Made by a program: the position numbers and the translations under genes. A stretch of 15,559 nt of DNA from an uncultured Bacteroides sp. (GTDB lineage: Bacteria > Bacteroidota > Bacteroidia > Bacteroidales > Bacteroidaceae): the NCBI GenBank assembly GCA_959606905.1, contig CAUHML010000070.1, positions 1 to 15,559 on the forward strand, given 5' to 3'. Numbering within the stretch: position 1 is the first letter of the stretch; every line of letters starts with the position of its first letter. Under the pieces are notes generated by a model, which was not told the DNA's origin, ran no database searches, and saw only the letters and a program-made list of their open reading frames with translations. Shown in pieces: positions 1 through 5,045 of this stretch.

Positions 1-94
1 AGCTTACTTGTTCTTTTGTGTTCAAATTGCCTTGTACAAACTCTGACATGATGAATTTCTCTATTGTTCTTTGTTTAATTACTGATGTTGCCAT
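1..94 (-). CDS. N-terminus of an unknown leftward gene (partial)
   Basis: An open frame runs leftward from ATG at 94-92 to the window edge with no stop (31 codons). The readable N-terminus begins MATSVIKQRTIEKF and contains FVQGNLNTKEQVS. I do not recognise the family. It is supported as a gene by a well-placed Bacteroidales promoter upstream (-33 at 166-169, -7 at 138-145) and by the start context ACGATTATG, which is shared with the gene starting at 9593. It is divergent from the repressor gene at 289 and shares its operator region, so it is probably the first gene of a repressor-controlled leftward transcript. The first 31 residues look soluble, with no signal peptide or membrane segment. 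Confidence 0.6.
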   Translation of the reverse strand, partial: MATSVIKQRTIEKFIMSEFVQGNLNTKEQVS

Positions 95-137
95 AATCGT
101 ATATCTTTTAATTGTTATTACTTCGTTTCTGATGACG

Positions 138-169
138 CAAAGATAAAGTAATATTTTATCACCTACAAA
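138..169 (-). promoter_or_regulatory. Leftward Bacteroidales-type promoter
   Basis: On the minus strand, TTTG (166-169) and TATCTTTG (138-145) are separated by 20 bases. This matches the Bacteroidales -33/-7 pattern (TTTG, about 19-21 bases, TAnnTTTG). It points at the gene starting at 94. The spacer lies inside the first operator-like module (149-186). Confidence 0.65.
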
Positions 170-186
170 TAAAAGAATAAATATTA
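149..186. promoter_or_regulatory. Operator-like module 1 (38 bp, imperfect inverted repeat)
   Basis: The left half is TAATATTTTATCA (149-161) and the right half ends in TAAATATTA (178-186), its near reverse complement. The same 38-bp layout recurs at 214-251. Around this copy there is also a perfect 18-bp inverted repeat, 139-156 against 179-196. The module overlaps the spacer of the leftward promoter, as expected for a repressor site. Binding by the XRE protein encoded at 289 is inferred. Confidence 0.55.
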
Positions 187-213
187 CTTTATCTTTAACA
201 CAGATTAATAAAC

Positions 214-251
214 TAATATTTTATCATCAAACATTGAAGATTAAAATATTA
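214..251. promoter_or_regulatory. Operator-like module 2 (38 bp, copy of module 1)
   Basis: TAATATTTTATCA (214-226) is identical to 149-161, and the right half ends AAATATTA at 251. It lies exactly 65 bp from module 1 and abuts the -7 element TATATTTG of the rightward promoter, so both divergent promoters carry one copy in the equivalent place. It is a probable operator for the adjacent repressor. Confidence 0.55.
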
Positions 252-252
252 C

Positions 253-260
253 TATATTTG
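253..260 (+). promoter_or_regulatory. Rightward promoter (-7 element) of the repressor gene
   Basis: TATATTTG fits the Bacteroidales -7 consensus TAnnTTTG and is followed by a leader of about 20 bases before the ATG at 289. No good -33 TTTG is present at the usual distance (ATTG at 233-236 is too close). The promoter may therefore be weak or regulated. Confidence 0.6.
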
Positions 261-288
261 CAGCATTAATTAGTTAAAGCTATATTTT

Positions 289-597
289 ATGCAGGTAAGA
301 ATCAAAGAAATAATGGTAGAAAAAGGTGTTTCGTCAGTTAGTTTAGCTGATACAATAGGTGTTTCAAAGGTTACGGTAAGTAATCTCATTAATAACAAAA
401 CGATGCCTTCGGTAGAAACTCTTGAAAAAATAGCATCCGCCTTAGATGTTCCTATGTGGCAACTCTTCGCCTCGCCAGTAGAAGTAACCGATAAAAGTGA
501 ACTCACCGCCCTTATCCAGTATAAAGAAAACTTCCACAAAGCCGATACGATAGAGGAGCTAAAGAAAATTGTGGCTGAGATTGAAGAAAAACATTAA
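289..597 (+). CDS. XRE-family transcriptional repressor (phage CI-like)
   Basis: This 102-residue protein has an N-terminal helix-turn-helix of the XRE/Cro-CI class: residues 17-36 read VSLADTIGVSKVTVSNLINN, followed by the typical SVETLEKIASALDVPMWQLF stretch (41-60). The C-terminal 40 residues form a charged helix (EELKKIVAEIEE), a short tail common in Bacteroidales XRE regulators and possibly a dimerisation element. There is no LexA/CI-type peptidase domain, so RecA-driven self-cleavage is not expected. It lies directly downstream of two operator-like modules and a divergent promoter pair, the classic place for a phage or mobile-element repressor that controls itself and the leftward gene. 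The DNA-binding role is secure; the lysogeny role is inferred from position. Confidence 0.85.
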   Translation: MQVRIKEIMVEKGVSSVSLADTIGVSKVTVSNLINNKTMPSVETLEKIASALDVPMWQLFASPVEVTDKSELTALIQYKENFHKADTIEELKKIVAEIEEKH

Positions 598-601
598 ATC
601 A

Positions 602-633
602 CTTGTTCTGCAACTGTAAAATAGTTACATTTG
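602..633 (+). promoter_or_regulatory. Promoter of hicAB
   Basis: CTTG (602-605) and TACATTTG (626-633) are 20 bases apart, close to the Bacteroidales consensus TTTG/TAnnTTTG. The ATG of the toxin gene follows 16 bases after the -7 element, so the leader is very short. The pair can thus be expressed independently of the repressor gene. Confidence 0.6.
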
Positions 634-649
634 CATAAACCATTAAATT

Positions 650-901
650 ATGGGTACAAAAGAGAAGTTGATAGAACGCTTTAAAAGCCAGCCAAAAGAT
701 TTTAATTGGGATGAGCTTGTACGCTTGTTCTCCATTTTCGGATATAAGATAGATAACAAAGGAAAAACAAGTGGGTCACGTGTCATTTTCGCAAAAGGGG
801 AAAGCTCGTACACTGCGCATAAGCCACATCCAGGAAGTATCGTAAAAGGGTATGTAATGAAACAAGTATTTGAATTTCTGACTAAAAATAAATTAATATG
901 A
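650..901 (+). CDS. hicA: HicA-family mRNA interferase toxin
   Basis: This 83-residue protein is the usual size for HicA, a small dsRBD-fold ribonuclease that cleaves mRNA and is neutralised by HicB. The sequence shows the family landmarks of the Bacteroidales branch: the KTSGSRVIF strand (39-47), where other HicA proteins have GSHxxF, and the HKPHPG segment (57-62), which supplies the likely catalytic histidine, then a C-terminal helix (VMKQVFEFL). An N-terminal helix, KEKLIERFKSQPKDFNWDELVRLF, precedes them. Its stop overlaps the start of hicB (ATGA, 898-901), so the two are translationally coupled, with toxin first as is typical for this family. It has its own promoter at 602-633. Nothing suggests inactivation. 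Confidence 0.88.
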   Translation: MGTKEKLIERFKSQPKDFNWDELVRLFSIFGYKIDNKGKTSGSRVIFAKGESSYTAHKPHPGSIVKGYVMKQVFEFLTKNKLI

Positions 902-1242
902 AAACATTGACTTACAAAGGTTACATAGGAAGTATTGAGATAAGCGATGAAGATAATTGCCTATTTGGAAAAGTCCTTGATTTGCCAAAAGATACAATGA
1001 TTTCGTATGAAGGTGAAACTGTATCTGAATTGAAAGAGGATTTTAAAGGAGCTGTCGATGATTATATAGCATATTGTAAGGAAGCCGGAATTACACCGCG
1101 TAAAAGTTATTCTGGTTCCCTGAACATACGAATTTCCCCAGAGGTACATAGCAAAATTGCCATTCTCGCCCAACAAGCTGGAATATCAATAAACGCTTTT
1201 ATTAAATCAGCCGTAGAAAAGCAAGTTGCAACTATGTTATAA
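898..1242 (+). CDS. hicB: HicB-family antitoxin
   Basis: This 114-residue antitoxin overlaps hicA by 4 bp. Residues 1-70 form the HicB-like partial RNase H fold that masks the toxin, including YEGETVSELKEDFKGAVDDYIAYC. Residues 73-110 (SGSLNIRISPEVHSKIAIL, then AGISINAFIKSAVEK) are a ribbon-helix-helix DNA-binding domain, so the protein is expected to repress the operon promoter as well as bind HicA. The length and two-domain order match the RHH-type HicB group. It is intact. In a phage context the pair could act in plasmid-like maintenance, superinfection exclusion or abortive infection; which one is not decidable from sequence. Confidence 0.88.
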   Translation: MKTLTYKGYIGSIEISDEDNCLFGKVLDLPKDTMISYEGETVSELKEDFKGAVDDYIAYCKEAGITPRKSYSGSLNIRISPEVHSKIAILAQQAGISINAFIKSAVEKQVATML

Positions 1243-1248
1243 ACAACC

Positions 1249-1518
1249 ATGGATAAAAAAGAACTCTTTATTTGTGAATGCAACAGCATCGAACATCAGA
1301 TTGTAATGTCATATTTTGAGGATGAAAAGGAAGTATATTGCAACGTACACTTAAAACCCGAAAGAAATGTACTCAAACGAATTATCCATGCTGTTAAGTA
1401 CATATTTGGTCATCGAAGTGCATATGGAGATTTTGACGAATTTATTTTCAATCCTAAAGATGCAGACAGGTTGCAAAGTGTTGTTGACCATTTGAGAACA
1501 GAAAAGCCGGAGCACTAA
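1249..1518 (+). CDS. Small conserved phage-type protein of unknown function
   Basis: An 89-residue soluble protein starting 7 bp after hicB, probably on the same transcript. It begins MDKKELFICECNSIEHQIV with a CxC pair (C9, C11) and contains YFEDEKEVYCNVHL and IIHAVKYIFGHRSAYGDFDEF. I have an impression of similar short proteins in phages of Bacteroidetes but cannot assign a function. The alternating hydrophobic pattern suggests a small beta-rich fold with a central helix, and the CxC/C/H residues could bind a metal. Its stop codon lies in the loop of the hairpin at 1505-1527, so transcription probably ends just after it. Confidence 0.7.
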   Translation: MDKKELFICECNSIEHQIVMSYFEDEKEVYCNVHLKPERNVLKRIIHAVKYIFGHRSAYGDFDEFIFNPKDADRLQSVVDHLRTEKPEH

Positions 1519-1527
1519 ACTCCGGCT
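1505..1527. terminator. Hairpin between convergent genes (likely bidirectional terminator)
   Basis: AGCCGGAG (1505-1512) pairs perfectly with CTCCGGCT (1520-1527) around a 7-base loop containing the stop codon of the rightward gene. On the minus strand the stem is followed by TTTTC; on the plus strand there is no strong T run. It lies exactly where the rightward repressor-hicAB block meets the leftward gene train. Confidence 0.65.
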
Positions 1528-1529
1528 CA

Positions 1530-1967
1530 TTAATTGATTAGCCCTTTGATTCTTAACCGATTTACGATTTCTGTGTAAAGATACTCTATATCCCCGCTGA
1601 AATCCCCATAATTCTGATACAGAAATACGACATCAGCGCAGTTGTCGGAAATTGTGCTCTTGGACTGAACCCTAAGCACCCTTGACATCTCTTCACGTAC
1701 CCCTGCTGTCATTTTTCCACCGGCAAGCGAGCTTGGAGAAAACAGATACAAGATGATGAAGATAAATTTTTTCCGCTGGGTCACACTGTCAATATTCGGC
1801 GGACATCCTCTCTCATTCAGTAACTCAACGAATATTTTATAGATTTCATGGATAAGACACTTGTCTTTCAGAACCGGGGCAGTCAAGGTATTTTCTTCCT
1901 CTGAAAGTTCTGATTTCTCGATACGAATCTTTTTAAGACGAATGATTTTATTAAAATCCAGCTCCAT
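1530..1967 (-). CDS. Conserved phage protein of unknown function; possible HTH
   Basis: A 145-residue protein and the last gene of the leftward train, ending 3 bp before the shared hairpin. The N-terminal 40 residues are charged. A helical core follows (IHEIYKIFVELLNERGCPP, then KKFIFIILYLFSP), then SLAGGKMTAGVREEMSRVL and KSTISDNCADVVFLYQNY, and a final helix, DIEYLYTEIVNRLRIKGLI. The GGKM...ISDN segment resembles a helix-turn-helix but is not diagnostic. I recall similar proteins from Bacteroidales mobile elements without a known role. Its start is preceded by a 10-codon leader frame (2007-1975, MMQIYYLLLK) with the same ATTATG context as real genes here. The membrane-like stretch (IFIILYLF) is too short for a confident transmembrane call. 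Confidence 0.65.
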   Translation of the reverse strand: MELDFNKIIRLKKIRIEKSELSEEENTLTAPVLKDKCLIHEIYKIFVELLNERGCPPNIDSVTQRKKFIFIILYLFSPSSLAGGKMTAGVREEMSRVLRVQSKSTISDNCADVVFLYQNYGDFSGDIEYLYTEIVNRLRIKGLIN

Positions 1968-1993
1968 AACACGATTATTTTAAAAGTAAATAG

Positions 1994-2001
1994 TATATTT
2001 G
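1994..2001 (+). promoter_or_regulatory. Rightward -7 promoter element in the gap between two leftward genes
   Basis: TATATTTG followed by C matches the Bacteroidales -7 element and closely resembles the promoter at 253-260. No obvious -33 TTTG is present. It lies at the centre of a 10-bp perfect inverted repeat, ACACGATTAT (1969-1978) with ATAATCGTGT (2006-2015), which may be an operator. No rightward gene follows, but a terminator-like hairpin does, 18 bp downstream. Confidence 0.45.
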
Positions 2002-2007
2002 CATCAT

Positions 2008-2057
2008 AATCGTGTGAGGGAGGATTGAGTGGTCGTGCGCTTAGTTCTCCTTTTTTT
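2008..2057 (+). ncRNA. Candidate small RNA (about 50 nt)
   Basis: Transcription from the -7 element at 1994-2001 would begin near 2008 and run straight into the hairpin and seven-T run at 2019-2057. It would give an RNA of roughly 50 bases made mostly of one stem-loop. No open frame of note is present. The RNA would be antisense to the leader of the gene starting at 1967 only at its 5' edge, and antisense to the last codon of the small gene 2056-2235. The evidence is promoter plus terminator only, so this is tentative. Confidence 0.35.
2019..2057 (+). terminator. Rho-independent terminator (+ strand)
   Basis: GGAGGATTGAG (2019-2029) pairs with CTTAGTTCTCC (2040-2050) over 11 positions, counting three G-U pairs as RNA, around a 10-base loop. 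Seven Ts (2051-2057) follow directly. On the minus strand the G-U pairs become A-C mismatches and no T run follows, so the signal is strand-specific. Confidence 0.5.
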
Positions 2058-2235
2058 ATTTTACAGAGTTATTCTTTTCCTGAATAATCTGATTTTGCTC
2101 GTTCACCTCCCTACCCCATATCATAGCGGAATAGATGGCTTTTGCATACAAAAAGAGTTCCTCACGACTGGTAAGGAACTCAACTCGAAGGGCTGCACAT
2201 TTCGCATCAGTCCAAACTGTTTCATCTTTTTCCAT
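2056..2235 (-). CDS. Small protein of unknown function (59 aa)
   Basis: A short leftward gene of 59 codons. It reads MEKDETVWTDAKCAALR, then VEFLTSREELFLYAKAIYSA, MIWGREVNEQNQ and a lysine end. The start overlaps the end of the HTH gene 2222-2515 by 14 bp, as other gene junctions here do, and is preceded by a purine-rich GAGAAATGG context. It is largely helical, with an amphipathic middle and no membrane segment. I cannot name the family. Codon use and the overlap geometry support it as real. Confidence 0.65.
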   Translation of the reverse strand: MEKDETVWTDAKCAALRVEFLTSREELFLYAKAIYSAMIWGREVNEQNQIIQEKNNSVK

Positions 2236-2515
2236 TTCTCAAATCATACTTCTTTATATAGTTATCAACAGTGGTTTTGCTCACTCCCAATTTCTTTGCA
2301 ATATCTTTCAGGCGCATACCGCTGACAACAAGTTCCCTTACTTCTTCGACATCAACTGTTACCCGGTATCCTCCACCCTTCTTTTCAATCGCTGAAATAG
2401 AATTGAATAGTTTTCGCTTCTTCTCTGCATATTCAGGGGTAAGCTTATCTTTTATTACATATATGACTGTACGACAGTCTATACGTAACGGGAAATGTTT
2501 AATACTTTTTCCCAT
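2222..2515 (-). CDS. Small HTH DNA-binding protein
   Basis: A 97-residue protein. The C-terminal third is a clear helix-turn-helix of the resolvase/homeodomain-like kind: VEEVRELVVSGMRLKDIAKK, then LGVSKTTVDNYIKKYDL. The N-terminus (PLRIDCRTVIYVIKDKLTPEYAEKKR) has no recognised motif. It could regulate the phage or recognise a specific DNA site; the inverted repeat at 1969-2015 is a nearby candidate (inference). Its start, ATG at 2515, lies inside the displaced C-terminal frame of the MazG-like gene, overlapping it by 17 bp. Confidence 0.75.
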   Translation of the reverse strand: MGKSIKHFPLRIDCRTVIYVIKDKLTPEYAEKKRKLFNSISAIEKKGGGYRVTVDVEEVRELVVSGMRLKDIAKKLGVSKTTVDNYIKKYDLRNGKR

Positions 2516-2632
2516 GTTTGTTTTCTCTCAATTCATTGTATCTCATCTTCTGCTCCACATGCCACATAAGGTCTATATTAGAAAATTGGCAATACTTAAT
2601 CAACCCGGCAAGAGCGAAACATATCCTTTTTT
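2499..2632 (-). pseudogene. Out-of-frame C-terminal segment of the MazG-like protein
   Basis: Downstream of the six-A run at 2632-2627 (minus strand), the +1 frame stays open to TAA at 2501-2499. It encodes RICFALAGLIKYCQFSNID, then MWHVEQKMRYNELR and KHGKKY. This is the C-terminal signature I associate with phage MazG-like dNTP pyrophosphohydrolases, and it fills the gap between the truncated frame (stop 2596) and the next gene. It supports a single-base insertion or sequencing error in the A run, or a programmed shift. Confidence 0.7.
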
Positions 2633-3069
2633 CCCAAACCTTCTACATCGTTAGTTAGTAGGAGTGTAAAACCAAAACAAACCTCTGTAAATCTGAATCC
2701 GGATTTGAGGCTCACAAATTCATCGGCAATTTCATTCGTATCGGACAAATCTATACCTCTCAATCCGGCAAGGTCAAGCAAGCGGATTACAGCATCTGCC
2801 AGTTCATCCGGAAGTGTATCTTTTACATTCTTTTCAAAGGAACACTTAAATCGCTTTTCTTCTTCCACTAATGCAGGATAGCGATTATAGTCCATTTCAA
2901 AACGTGATTTACATTTCTTTCCTAATCTTCCCTTTCTATCTGCTTCCACAGCTTCCATAAGCTCGGATATTACAAGGCAAAGGCAATGTTCGTTACTCAA
3001 TTCTTCATCGTGGAAACCGTGGTCGCAAGCGGTTTTATAGGCGCGGTCGCGCAGTTCATTTAGATTCAT
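2596..3069 (-). CDS. MazG-like nucleotide pyrophosphohydrolase, apparently frameshifted
   Basis: The annotated-frame product is 157 residues. Residues 1-110 show an all-alpha NTP pyrophosphohydrolase (MazG/MazZ-like): the metal-binding ELMEAVEAD helix (36-44, ExxE) and PDELADAVIRLLDLAG (87-102, ExxD). Such enzymes hydrolyse (d)NTPs to the monophosphate and pyrophosphate; phage forms adjust the nucleotide pool, and the MazZ group removes dATP/dGTP in phages with modified adenine. The last nine residues (DMFRSCRVD) look foreign: after an AAAAAA run (2632-2627) the conserved C-terminus continues in the +1 frame to 2499. Restoring the frame gives about 190 residues, the usual size. It overlaps the upstream Cys-rich gene by 14 bp. 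The catalytic core precedes the shift, so partial activity cannot be excluded. No Z-genome synthase (PurZ) is visible in this window. Confidence 0.75.
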   Translation of the reverse strand: MNLNELRDRAYKTACDHGFHDEELSNEHCLCLVISELMEAVEADRKGRLGKKCKSRFEMDYNRYPALVEEEKRFKCSFEKNVKDTLPDELADAVIRLLDLAGLRGIDLSDTNEIADEFVSLKSGFRFTEVCFGFTLLLTNDVEGLGKKDMFRSCRVD

Positions 3070-3256
3070 CTGTTCTTTCTTTATCAGTTAATATTCCGTT
3101 TCTCTTGTCGTAATTACTCATACGGGGGCATTTCCCGTCACACCGTATGTTCACATACATATTACTTGCCATACTCGATATGAATGACTTTTTGTAGCAC
3201 TGCCCACTGTAGGGGCTGTAATGCTTGCAGTGTTCCTGGTATTCTTTTCTATTCAT
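3056..3256 (-). CDS. Small cysteine-rich protein of unknown function
   Basis: A 66-residue protein beginning MNRKEYQEHCKHYSPYSGQC, with four cysteines (C10, C20, C39, C43). The C39 DGKC43 PRM pair is CxxxC-like, so a small zinc-binding or redox-active fold is possible. There is no signal peptide. It lies 2 bp after the ASCH-domain gene and overlaps the MazG-like gene by 14 bp, so it is part of the same transcript. Function not recognised. Confidence 0.65.
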   Translation of the reverse strand: MNRKEYQEHCKHYSPYSGQCYKKSFISSMASNMYVNIRCDGKCPRMSNYDKRNGILTDKERTDESK

Positions 3257-3258
3257 GG

Positions 3259-3924
3259 TTAATGAACTAATTCAAATTCGTAAACAAATACATAGGGATT
3301 GGATTCCCATGTACCTTTGCCGGAGACTTTATCTATCAGTTCTGCGAATGCGTCACGAGGATCATTGTAGTCGGGTATATCTGCGTAATGGAATGAATAA
3401 AAAGGAATATCCTTTTGTCCAGCATCCCATTTAAAAATTCCTTCCTTAAAGCAATCTTCATCGGATATGTTCTGCAACCGTTCTATCTTGATGTCGGTAA
3501 TGCGGATATGATGGGGCATGAGGTCAGCCTTTGTAAACATAGTATTACTCCATCCTGCTCCCATTTCTTCCATTGTAAGATATTTTTCACCTATTTTATA
3601 TAGAAGTAATGTTTCTTGGGCTTCATCCCGTTTTTCTACTACATCTTTGTATCTCTGTGCAACGGCAACGATTTCACCTACTTTGTATTTTGGAATATTC
3701 CAACCCGTAAAGTCTCCTTTGTCGTTTTTCCAACCAAAAGCATAATTTAATGGAGATACTATGTTCCCGTCATTATCGTAATCATTTGATTCAAAAACGG
3801 GGAATACAATATCATAAGTTTCATTTGGTCTGTCATACTTGCAGACCCTTCTCGTCATAGTCTTCCGACCATCCAATACAGCCTGGGTTAGGCTATATTT
3901 ATCATTGAACATTATCTTCTTCAT
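3259..3924 (-). CDS. ASCH-domain (PUA-like) protein
   Basis: This 221-residue protein has the landmarks of phage ASCH proteins: residues 13-26, TQAVLDGRKTMTRR, the usual GxKTxTxR binding strip; YKVGEIVAVAQRY (80-92), the barrel strand that normally reads GD/E..V; RITDIKIERLQNISDEDCFKEGI (the link to the second half); and the closing strand NPYVFVYEFEL. ASCH/PUA-like folds bind RNA or modified nucleotides, and some are amidohydrolases acting on N4-acetylcytidine. Whether this one binds RNA, a modified base or is catalytic is unknown. Its occurrence near a DNA methyltransferase and a MazG-like enzyme fits a nucleic-acid or nucleotide role (inference). Its start overlaps the membrane-protein gene by 23 bp. 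Confidence 0.75.
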   Translation of the reverse strand: MKKIMFNDKYSLTQAVLDGRKTMTRRVCKYDRPNETYDIVFPVFESNDYDNDGNIVSPLNYAFGWKNDKGDFTGWNIPKYKVGEIVAVAQRYKDVVEKRDEAQETLLLYKIGEKYLTMEEMGAGWSNTMFTKADLMPHHIRITDIKIERLQNISDEDCFKEGIFKWDAGQKDIPFYSFHYADIPDYNDPRDAFAELIDKVSGKGTWESNPYVFVYEFELVH

Positions 3925-4165
3925 TGTATCTTTTTTTTAACTCTTTCAAAACAATCTCCATGCCTTCATTTAATCCTTTCTTGTAGCCTGATATATGCTC
4001 ACCTATGTTGTAGACCAAGCATCCTGCAACGATAAGAATAACTCCTACAGTCCTATGCCAATAGAGAAAGGATACACTGAACGGTGAGAATGTCAGTCGG
4101 AAGTGACCGATGAATAATGCTGATATGATGAATATCGCAAGAAAAAATATTAGGTTTGCTTTCAT
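3902..4165 (-). CDS. Small two-helix membrane protein
   Basis: About 87 residues from ATG at 4165; an in-frame ATG at 4171 is also possible. I prefer 4165 because the stop-TT-ATG junction (TGATTATG) recurs at neighbouring genes where the earlier codon is not ATG. Two hydrophobic segments, LIFFLAIFIISALFIGHF and VGVILIVAGCLVYNIG, predict membrane helices joined by a short loop. The C-terminal tail, KKGLNEGMEIVLKELKKRY, is charged and probably cytoplasmic. The size and two-helix form would also suit a holin-like or superinfection-exclusion protein, but its place among early small genes gives no support for either. Function unknown. Confidence 0.65.
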   Translation of the reverse strand: MKANLIFFLAIFIISALFIGHFRLTFSPFSVSFLYWHRTVGVILIVAGCLVYNIGEHISGYKKGLNEGMEIVLKELKKRYNEEDNVQ

Positions 4166-4167
4166 AA

Positions 4168-4569
4168 TCATATAAGTTTTAATGCTTCTTGTATTCCGGC
4201 TTCCAGTGCTTCCTCGTAGGTGACATATACTTTATAGCCATTCCCTTTGTTTATTTCGTTCTCCATCCAGTCGCTTTCTTCTGTTGGAACATTGAAATCA
4301 CAAAAAGAAAGCTTCCATCTTTTTCCAATAACAGGTTCTACATATACATACACACCTCTTATTTTACGCAGCCACTTTTGGGCGATATACAATGTTGGAC
4401 ACAAAAATTCAACTGGTTCGTCATCTATTTCCGTACAACACGACATACTTTGCGGAAGGTCATATTTTGTAATAACCTTATTGCGGTCTATTAGGTGTTC
4501 ACACTTCCAATTGAAGCCCTTATCTTTCAGCAGCTTCGCAGTCTCTAATGTCACAAGTTCTTCGGTCAT
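4168..4569 (-). CDS. Conserved Bacteroidales phage protein, unknown function
   Basis: 133 residues from ATG at 4569, starting MTEELVTLETAKLLKDKGFN. A longer frame opens at 4638, but its extra 23 residues overlap the preceding gene and the 4569 start follows that gene's stop by 2 bp (TAG-TT-ATG), so I use 4569. Other landmarks are LYIAQKWLRKIRGVYVYVEP and the C-terminal YVTYEEALEAGIQEALKLI. I recall this family as a common small protein of gut Bacteroidales phages, with no known function. The ending resembles the YxTYEEALEAG helix of several phage hypothetical proteins. Soluble. Confidence 0.7.
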   Translation of the reverse strand: MTEELVTLETAKLLKDKGFNWKCEHLIDRNKVITKYDLPQSMSCCTEIDDEPVEFLCPTLYIAQKWLRKIRGVYVYVEPVIGKRWKLSFCDFNVPTEESDWMENEINKGNGYKVYVTYEEALEAGIQEALKLI

Positions 4570-4571
4570 AA

Positions 4572-5030
4572 CTATATAAATAATGCGGTTGTTGAAACAA
4601 TAGTCATAATGAAAAAGATTAATGCAATACATTTCCATATTTTTGCAGTAGCCTCCAAACCGTATTTCCGCTTGTCAAACTCGCTTATTGCGTAATTCAA
4701 AGCCTCGTCTTTCAGTCCTTTAAACTTGTCGTTCAAAGCCTCTGTTATATCGTCTGCAATAACATACTTCACCTTCTCTAACACAGATTCAGGATAACCT
4801 CTCTCATCATAATTTATTTCATACAACAAGTCGTGGTGAAAAAAATAAGGTATATCGTTTACTTTATAGGAAAGTTTGATGCCGCTTTCTTTGACATATT
4901 TCAAAAACCTTTCTTCGGCAATCTCATTTATCTTTTCCTGGTTAAATTCTGACTCCTTCTTTATCTCATTAAAATATTCCTCGTCAACAATCACACAATT
5001 GTTTTCAAGTTTCATTACATGTGCTTTCAT
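4572..5030 (-). CDS. C-terminally membrane-anchored protein, unknown function
   Basis: A 152-residue protein. Residues 1-125 are charged and mostly helical (EIKKESEFNQEKINEIAEER, then VIADDITEALNDKFKGLKDE). The last 22 residues, from WKCIALIFFIMTIVSTTALFI, form one hydrophobic segment, so the protein is probably tail-anchored with its body in the cytoplasm. No signal peptide and no recognised domain. It starts 15 bp after the gene 5046-5417. Confidence 0.65.
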   Translation of the reverse strand: MKAHVMKLENNCVIVDEEYFNEIKKESEFNQEKINEIAEERFLKYVKESGIKLSYKVNDIPYFFHHDLLYEINYDERGYPESVLEKVKYVIADDITEALNDKFKGLKDEALNYAISEFDKRKYGLEATAKIWKCIALIFFIMTIVSTTALFI

Positions 5031-5045
5031 TCTTTTTCTTTAGTT

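Noticed and set aside
270..539. Minus-strand frame under the repressor gene
   Set aside because: Antisense to an intact HTH protein; hydrophobic, Ser-rich composition typical of a shadow frame.
2626..2633. Programmed -1 frameshift at A AAA AAG in the MazG-like gene
   Set aside because: A -1 shift gives only eight residues before a stop; the conserved C-terminus lies in the +1 frame.
4168..4638. The longer start at 4638 for the 4168-4569 gene
   Set aside because: The extra 23 residues overlap the coding end of the preceding gene, while the ATG at 4569 fits the stop-TT-ATG junction.
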